DNA of 9,202 bases from an uncultured Caryophanales bacterium (GTDB taxonomy: Bacteria > Bacillota_I > Bacilli_A > RFN20 > CAG-826): NCBI GenBank assembly GCA_946183335.1, contig CAMGZN010000039.1:1-9202 (forward strand). Direction: 5' to 3'. The position numbers and the translations under genes were made by a program. Positions 5,721 through 9,202 of this stretch are shown here, piece by piece. Numbering within the stretch: position 1 is the stretch's first letter; each line of letters opens with the position of its first letter. The notes beneath the pieces are model-generated. The model had not been told where the DNA came from and did not search any database. It was given only the letters and a program-made list of their open reading frames with translations.

Positions 5721-7273
5721 AGATTATATTTAGAAATACGGAATTCTAATGTTTTTGTACCGCGATATGACGACAAATTAAAGTGTCCTTCAATATCCAT
5801 CAAAGTTTTTGATTGGACCTCTGATTTTGGCATATTAAATCCAAGCAATTTTGATTGAATTGTTAAAGGAGTTGAAAGATGTTTTCCTTCGGATATAAAC
5901 ACCAATCCTTTTGTTGGAATATTCTCAATAGAGAATAGAGGTTCTTCAAAACCCATACCAAACGGTGCAAACGAACGGATTAATTCGTAGTTTGTCATTG
6001 TGATTTCCGAGAGGGAAATATTGATGTTTGGTTTAGCTGTTTCTTCGATCTGATATTGGCGGCAAAGTTCTAGGAATTCTTTCTTAAAATTATCAAAATC
6101 AGAAGTATTAATAGAAAGTCCTCCAGCGAAGGAATGTCCGCCACCAGTTAATAGATATTTTTCTAATGATTTGAAGGCTTTAGTGACATTAAATCCTTCT
6201 TTTGAGCGGATCGAACCTTTAAGGATCTCAGGATGCAAAACATCTTTTGTAAAAACAAGAGATGGCACGTTGTATAAGTTTAAGAATCTATTGGCAATCA
6301 AACCAATGATTCCTTCTTTTGTATCGATATTGACACAAATTCCAGGCTCATTTGAGAAGTCTTCCTGGAGATTATCAACAGTTGATTTAGTAATTTCTTT
6401 TCTTTGAGAATTAATTTGGTTAATCCAATCGCACAATGAATAAACATCGCGTTCATTATCAGTTGTGAAATATTTCACAAGAAGATTGGCTTCGTTGTCT
6501 TCCATCATACGTCCAATCGCATTAATTTTTGGAGCGATTTCCATTGAGAAAGTTTTCTCATTAATAATTGGAGACTCCGCTAATAAGCGGAGAGGACGAT
6601 ATTTTTTCTGCTCGAAATTACGAACAGCAAGGCGAACAAGATCGCGATTATGGCCTTTTAACTCCATCAGATCAGAAATGACACTTAATCCGGCAATTGT
6701 GACTAAATAGTCATCGTATGATCCAAGGAGCGCTGCAGAGACATATAAAGCCATAAAACCACCAGATCCAACAACATCAGAAATCTCCGAGACGGTTGGA
6801 TGAATAATTTCATATGTTTCAGTTGGTTCTTCAGGAACTTCGTGATGATCAACGACAATTACATCAATTCCGAGTTCTTTTGCTCGATGAATGGCCTCAT
6901 GTTGAGAGATACCATTGTCAACGCAAATAATGAGTTTATAACCCGTCTTTGCTATCTTTTCAACGTTTTTAACGTTGAGACCATATCCATCATTGTACCT
7001 TGATGGAATGTAATAATAAGCTCGATAATTCAAAATTTGGAACGTTCGATACATGATTGATGTAGCACTAATTCCATCACAATCATAATCACCATAAATG
7101 ATGATTTTTTCATTGTTTTTGATTGCTTCAAAAATACGTGACTTAACACGGTTCATCCCTTTGATTGAAGTTGGTTCAAGAAGATGAACATCTTCAATTG
7201 GACGAGACATGACTTTGTACTCGTCTTCACTCAGGTGATAGTACTTTAATAATTCTTGAAATAGACGTTCCAT
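5714..7273 (-). CDS. recJ: Single-stranded-DNA-specific exonuclease RecJ
   Basis: RecJ degrades single-stranded DNA 5' to 3' in recombination, mismatch and base-excision repair, using Mg or Mn in the cytoplasm. All core DHH-family motifs are visible: DYDCDG at 62-67, IPSRYNDGYGLN at 89-100, a VDNG aspartate at D119, the DHH triad at 142-144, and an aspartate at D201 in a degenerate AGLSVISDLMEL segment. The DHHA1 domain shows PKINAIGRM and GGGHSFAGG (377-385). A C-terminal OB-like part begins near APFGMGFEEP (436-445). At 519 aa it is shorter than Bacillus RecJ (about 780 aa) and near the minimal core size. The much smaller DHH nanoRNases lack this C-terminal part, so RecJ is preferred. The ATG at 7273 is the only plausible start, since an in-frame TAG lies six codons upstream. 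It has no Shine-Dalgarno, and a palindrome ends 11 bases upstream. Confidence 0.95.
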   Translation of the reverse strand: MERLFQELLKYYHLSEDEYKVMSRPIEDVHLLEPTSIKGMNRVKSRIFEAIKNNEKIIIYGDYDCDGISATSIMYRTFQILNYRAYYYIPSRYNDGYGLNVKNVEKIAKTGYKLIICVDNGISQHEAIHRAKELGIDVIVVDHHEVPEEPTETYEIIHPTVSEISDVVGSGGFMALYVSAALLGSYDDYLVTIAGLSVISDLMELKGHNRDLVRLAVRNFEQKKYRPLRLLAESPIINEKTFSMEIAPKINAIGRMMEDNEANLLVKYFTTDNERDVYSLCDWINQINSQRKEITKSTVDNLQEDFSNEPGICVNIDTKEGIIGLIANRFLNLYNVPSLVFTKDVLHPEILKGSIRSKEGFNVTKAFKSLEKYLLTGGGHSFAGGLSINTSDFDNFKKEFLELCRQYQIEETAKPNINISLSEITMTNYELIRSFAPFGMGFEEPLFSIENIPTKGLVFISEGKHLSTPLTIQSKLLGFNMPKSEVQSKTLMDIEGHFNLSSYRGTKTLEFRISKYNLH

Positions 7274-7284
7274 GAATAAATTAA

Positions 7285-7304
7285 AGGGCTATTTAAATAG
7301 CCCT
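7285..7304. terminator. Perfect 20-bp palindrome between secDF and recJ, possible terminator
   Basis: AGGGCTATTTAAATAGCCCT is self-complementary and can form an eight-pair stem with a TTAA loop. It starts 8 bases after the secDF stop and ends 11 bases before the recJ ATG. The tail on the minus strand (TTAATTTATT) is T-rich but interrupted, so termination may be partial. An operator, an attenuator or an RNA-processing site are alternatives. Confidence 0.55.
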
Positions 7305-7311
7305 ATTAAAA

Positions 7312-9202
7312 TTAGTCGTTAATACCAATGAAGATTGTTTCTTGTGGTTCGCTTGTTTTTGGTTTAAGTGAATGTTGCTTATTGTCTTTTTGACGACGGA
7401 ATTTTGGTAAGCGAACCTTCGATAAGATTCGATCAAAGAATCCAGCAAGTGGGCCCATGATTGTAAGAATCGCGAGCACAGTCAAGATTGTACCAACAAT
7501 CACCGCACCAAAGAGAATAGTTAATTCAACTGGTCCAAAACCAAAGAAGTTAATCGCAAGATATCCACCAATTAGTGAGAATGTGAAGATTGGTAGAGCA
7601 CTTAAGCTTGCTGCACGAGCAACTAAAGCACTTCTCTTCTCAGCATCATAGGCTTTTTCTTCTTTATCAAGTTCTTTCTCTCTACTTAAGTAGAAGAGAG
7701 CTGTTAATAAGCTTGAAACAGCAACAATTGGTAAGAGAATCGCACTAACATTAGCTGTCGCCAAGCGTGTTAAAGCGAGTAATCCGTATGTGATGGTTGT
7801 AACGCCAGCACTTGTAACAAGTAAGCTACAAGCACGAGACAAACGATAACGGAAGGCGCAGTAGAAGACAGCAACCGCAAGAGTTATACCTGTCGCTAAA
7901 GCAATTTCGCCTTGATTTGGAGTAGAAACTGTTTCGCCGGTTGTGCGAACTTCACTGTTAACTTGTTCTAATGGGATAACTTCGTAACTACGAACAAGTT
8001 CTTCGATTGCGTCTTTAACGGTGTCAGCATCAAATGCTTCTTCACCAACTTTATATTGAACATTCTTATTCGATAAGACCGAATCAAGTTTAGCAACATA
8101 ACAATATGTTGTCTTTTCAATCTTTTCATCAAGGTCATAACCTTTTGTTTCTTGAAGTGTAACTTTAACATTTGTCATATCAATGGCCTTGCCATCAATA
8201 ACGACATTCTTCAAAATCTCATCTTCGAAGAGGGCTGTATTTAATCGATCAGCATCAGCTTGAATCGAAGTATAAATCACAGAGTGATCATTCGAAGCTT
8301 TCTTGGTGTTAATTGGCGAACCATTTAACACTCCGAAAACAACGATACCTGCTAATGAAGCAGCAAGTAAAATTCCACCGACAAGACCAAAAACTTTGCT
8401 CTTCTTAGTAAAGTTGGTCTTTTCATATGGACTTTCATAGCTTGGTTTTTCATCTAAGGCAATGTTTGGAACCTTAGATTCATCAATGTTAAACAACGAA
8501 TATTTGTTTTGAATATTGGTTGTATTGGCTAAAAGCCAATTTAAGATACGATAAACGATATGGAATAAGATTAAGCTAATGATTGATCCAAAGAAAGCAA
8601 TTACGCCAAACGACTTTAATGCTTCACCACCTAAAAGGTAGAAAAGAAGACCGCTAGCAGCAACAATGACAGATCCATCAAGAACAATAAGATTGGAACG
8701 TCTCATTGCCTCAGTATGAGCTTTCTTCATACTGCGACCTTTATAGATTTCATCGCGGAAACGATGCATATAAACAGTTTCTCCAAAAATGGAGAGAAGA
8801 GCGACAACAATTCCACCAACAATGGCTGCAACATTAAATGTTGGAGTCATTGCAAAGAATAAGAGGAATGTTAAGAATAAGCTTAATAAGCTTGTTGCAA
8901 TCGCAGCTAAGGATTGTAAACGGAAGAACATTGCTAAAAGCAGTGAAATAATCACAATACCAATCAATGTTGCTTTTAATGTTGCTGAGAAAGCAAGTTT
9001 AGCGTCTGAGCCACTATGAGAGATTAATGCTTCATAGGATGGAGTAACAGTTAAGTAATTATACTTAATTCCACCATCAACAGTGACGTCTTTGAATTTG
9101 TTTGTCACAGTGACATTATATTCTTCAGCATTAAACATTCCTAATAGGAATGATGCTTGTTGGTTAGCTCTCTTAAGAGCGGTGAGGTCATATTCACCTT
9201 CT
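7312..9202 (-). CDS. secDF: Fused protein-export subunit SecDF, 5' end outside window (partial)
   Basis: SecDF is a membrane partner of the SecYEG translocon that uses the proton gradient to pull secreted proteins outward. The frame is open to the window edge; 629 residues are visible, and the Met at 9138 is internal, not the start. The visible part begins at the end of the SecD extracytoplasmic region. Five SecD membrane segments follow, at about visible residues 75-93, 97-117, 122-140, 172-191 and 196-218. A charged linker leads to SecF: one segment (269-291), a soluble domain (about 292-430), five more segments to about 581, and a basic tail. The SecD signature NLIVLDGSV ... LLGGEALKSFGV and the SecF stretch from RAASLSALP onward support the call. 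The fused layout is usual in Firmicutes. The conserved Asp motifs of the proton relay look replaced in both halves. The gene order with recJ and relA also supports the identity. Confidence 0.85.
   Translation of the reverse strand, partial: EGEYDLTALKRANQQASFLLGMFNAEEYNVTVTNKFKDVTVDGGIKYNYLTVTPSYEALISHSGSDAKLAFSATLKATLIGIVIISLLLAMFFRLQSLAAIATSLLSLFLTFLLFFAMTPTFNVAAIVGGIVVALLSIFGETVYMHRFRDEIYKGRSMKKAHTEAMRRSNLIVLDGSVIVAASGLLFYLLGGEALKSFGVIAFFGSIISLILFHIVYRILNWLLANTTNIQNKYSLFNIDESKVPNIALDEKPSYESPYEKTNFTKKSKVFGLVGGILLAASLAGIVVFGVLNGSPINTKKASNDHSVIYTSIQADADRLNTALFEDEILKNVVIDGKAIDMTNVKVTLQETKGYDLDEKIEKTTYCYVAKLDSVLSNKNVQYKVGEEAFDADTVKDAIEELVRSYEVIPLEQVNSEVRTTGETVSTPNQGEIALATGITLAVAVFYCAFRYRLSRACSLLVTSAGVTTITYGLLALTRLATANVSAILLPIVAVSSLLTALFYLSREKELDKEEKAYDAEKRSALVARAASLSALPIFTFSLIGGYLAINFFGFGPVELTILFGAVIVGTILTVLAILTIMGPLAGFFDRILSKVRLPKFRRQKDNKQHSLKPKTSEPQETIFIGIND

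Noticed and set aside
7312..9138. Treating the Met at 9138 as the true start of the SecDF gene
   Set aside because: The frame stays open for 21 further codons to the window edge, and the N-terminal SecD membrane segment and most of the extracytoplasmic domain are missing, so the gene is cut by the window.
1..9202. Mycoplasma-type code with TGA read as Trp
   Set aside because: recJ ends at TGA right after its expected C-terminal strand, and all frames are complete under the standard bacterial code.
1..9202. CRISPR array, tRNA or rRNA, insertion sequence, toxin-antitoxin or other defence genes
   Set aside because: No regularly spaced direct repeats outside the glycine linker, no cloverleaf-like intergenic sequence, no transposase motif and no small paired genes; the gaps are too short and are accounted for by promoters and terminators.

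Overview
The window is a compact, AT-rich stretch of a low-GC Gram-positive type genome. Every gene I can support lies on the minus strand, so transcription runs from high to low coordinates. In that order they are: secDF (5' end outside the window), recJ, three surface lipoproteins, relA/rel, and the first 40 codons of a TSCPD-domain protein that leaves the window at position 1. No gap between genes exceeds 300 bases (the longest is about 146), and the plus-strand reading frames are all shadows. TGA is a real stop here (recJ ends in TGA), so the genetic code is standard rather than Mycoplasma-type. The gene order, the lipobox signal peptides followed by Lys/Ser tracts, and the small RecJ suggest an uncultivated Bacilli/Mollicutes-related lineage of the kind found in animal guts (for example RF39-like). 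That placement is inference.

Region 1 (7312-9202) holds the SecD/SecF export motor as one fused protein. A 20-bp perfect palindrome separates it from recJ. Region 2 (5714-7273) is RecJ, a single-strand exonuclease with no visible ribosome-binding site. Region 3 (2520-5668) is an array of three lipoprotein genes. They share an N-terminal plan (lipobox Cys, Lys-rich patch, Ser/Thr/Gln/Gly linker) and probably a C-terminal beta-sandwich. Each is followed by its own hairpin terminator. Region 4 (214-2415) is the bifunctional (p)ppGpp synthetase/hydrolase. Its strong extended -10 lies so close to the ATG that the mRNA is probably leaderless or nearly so. Region 5 (1-121) is the start of a small TSCPD protein with a well-formed promoter and an inverted repeat inside that promoter.

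The housekeeping backbone secDF-recJ-relA is a familiar Firmicutes neighbourhood, in which apt normally lies between recJ and relA. Here apt is absent and the lipoprotein array takes its place. The genes do not form one pathway. The most interesting points are the insertion of a diversifying surface-protein cassette into a conserved locus, the apparent loss of the canonical SecDF proton-relay motifs, and the lack of Shine-Dalgarno sequences at recJ and relA. I did not find a defence system, mobile element or CRISPR array.
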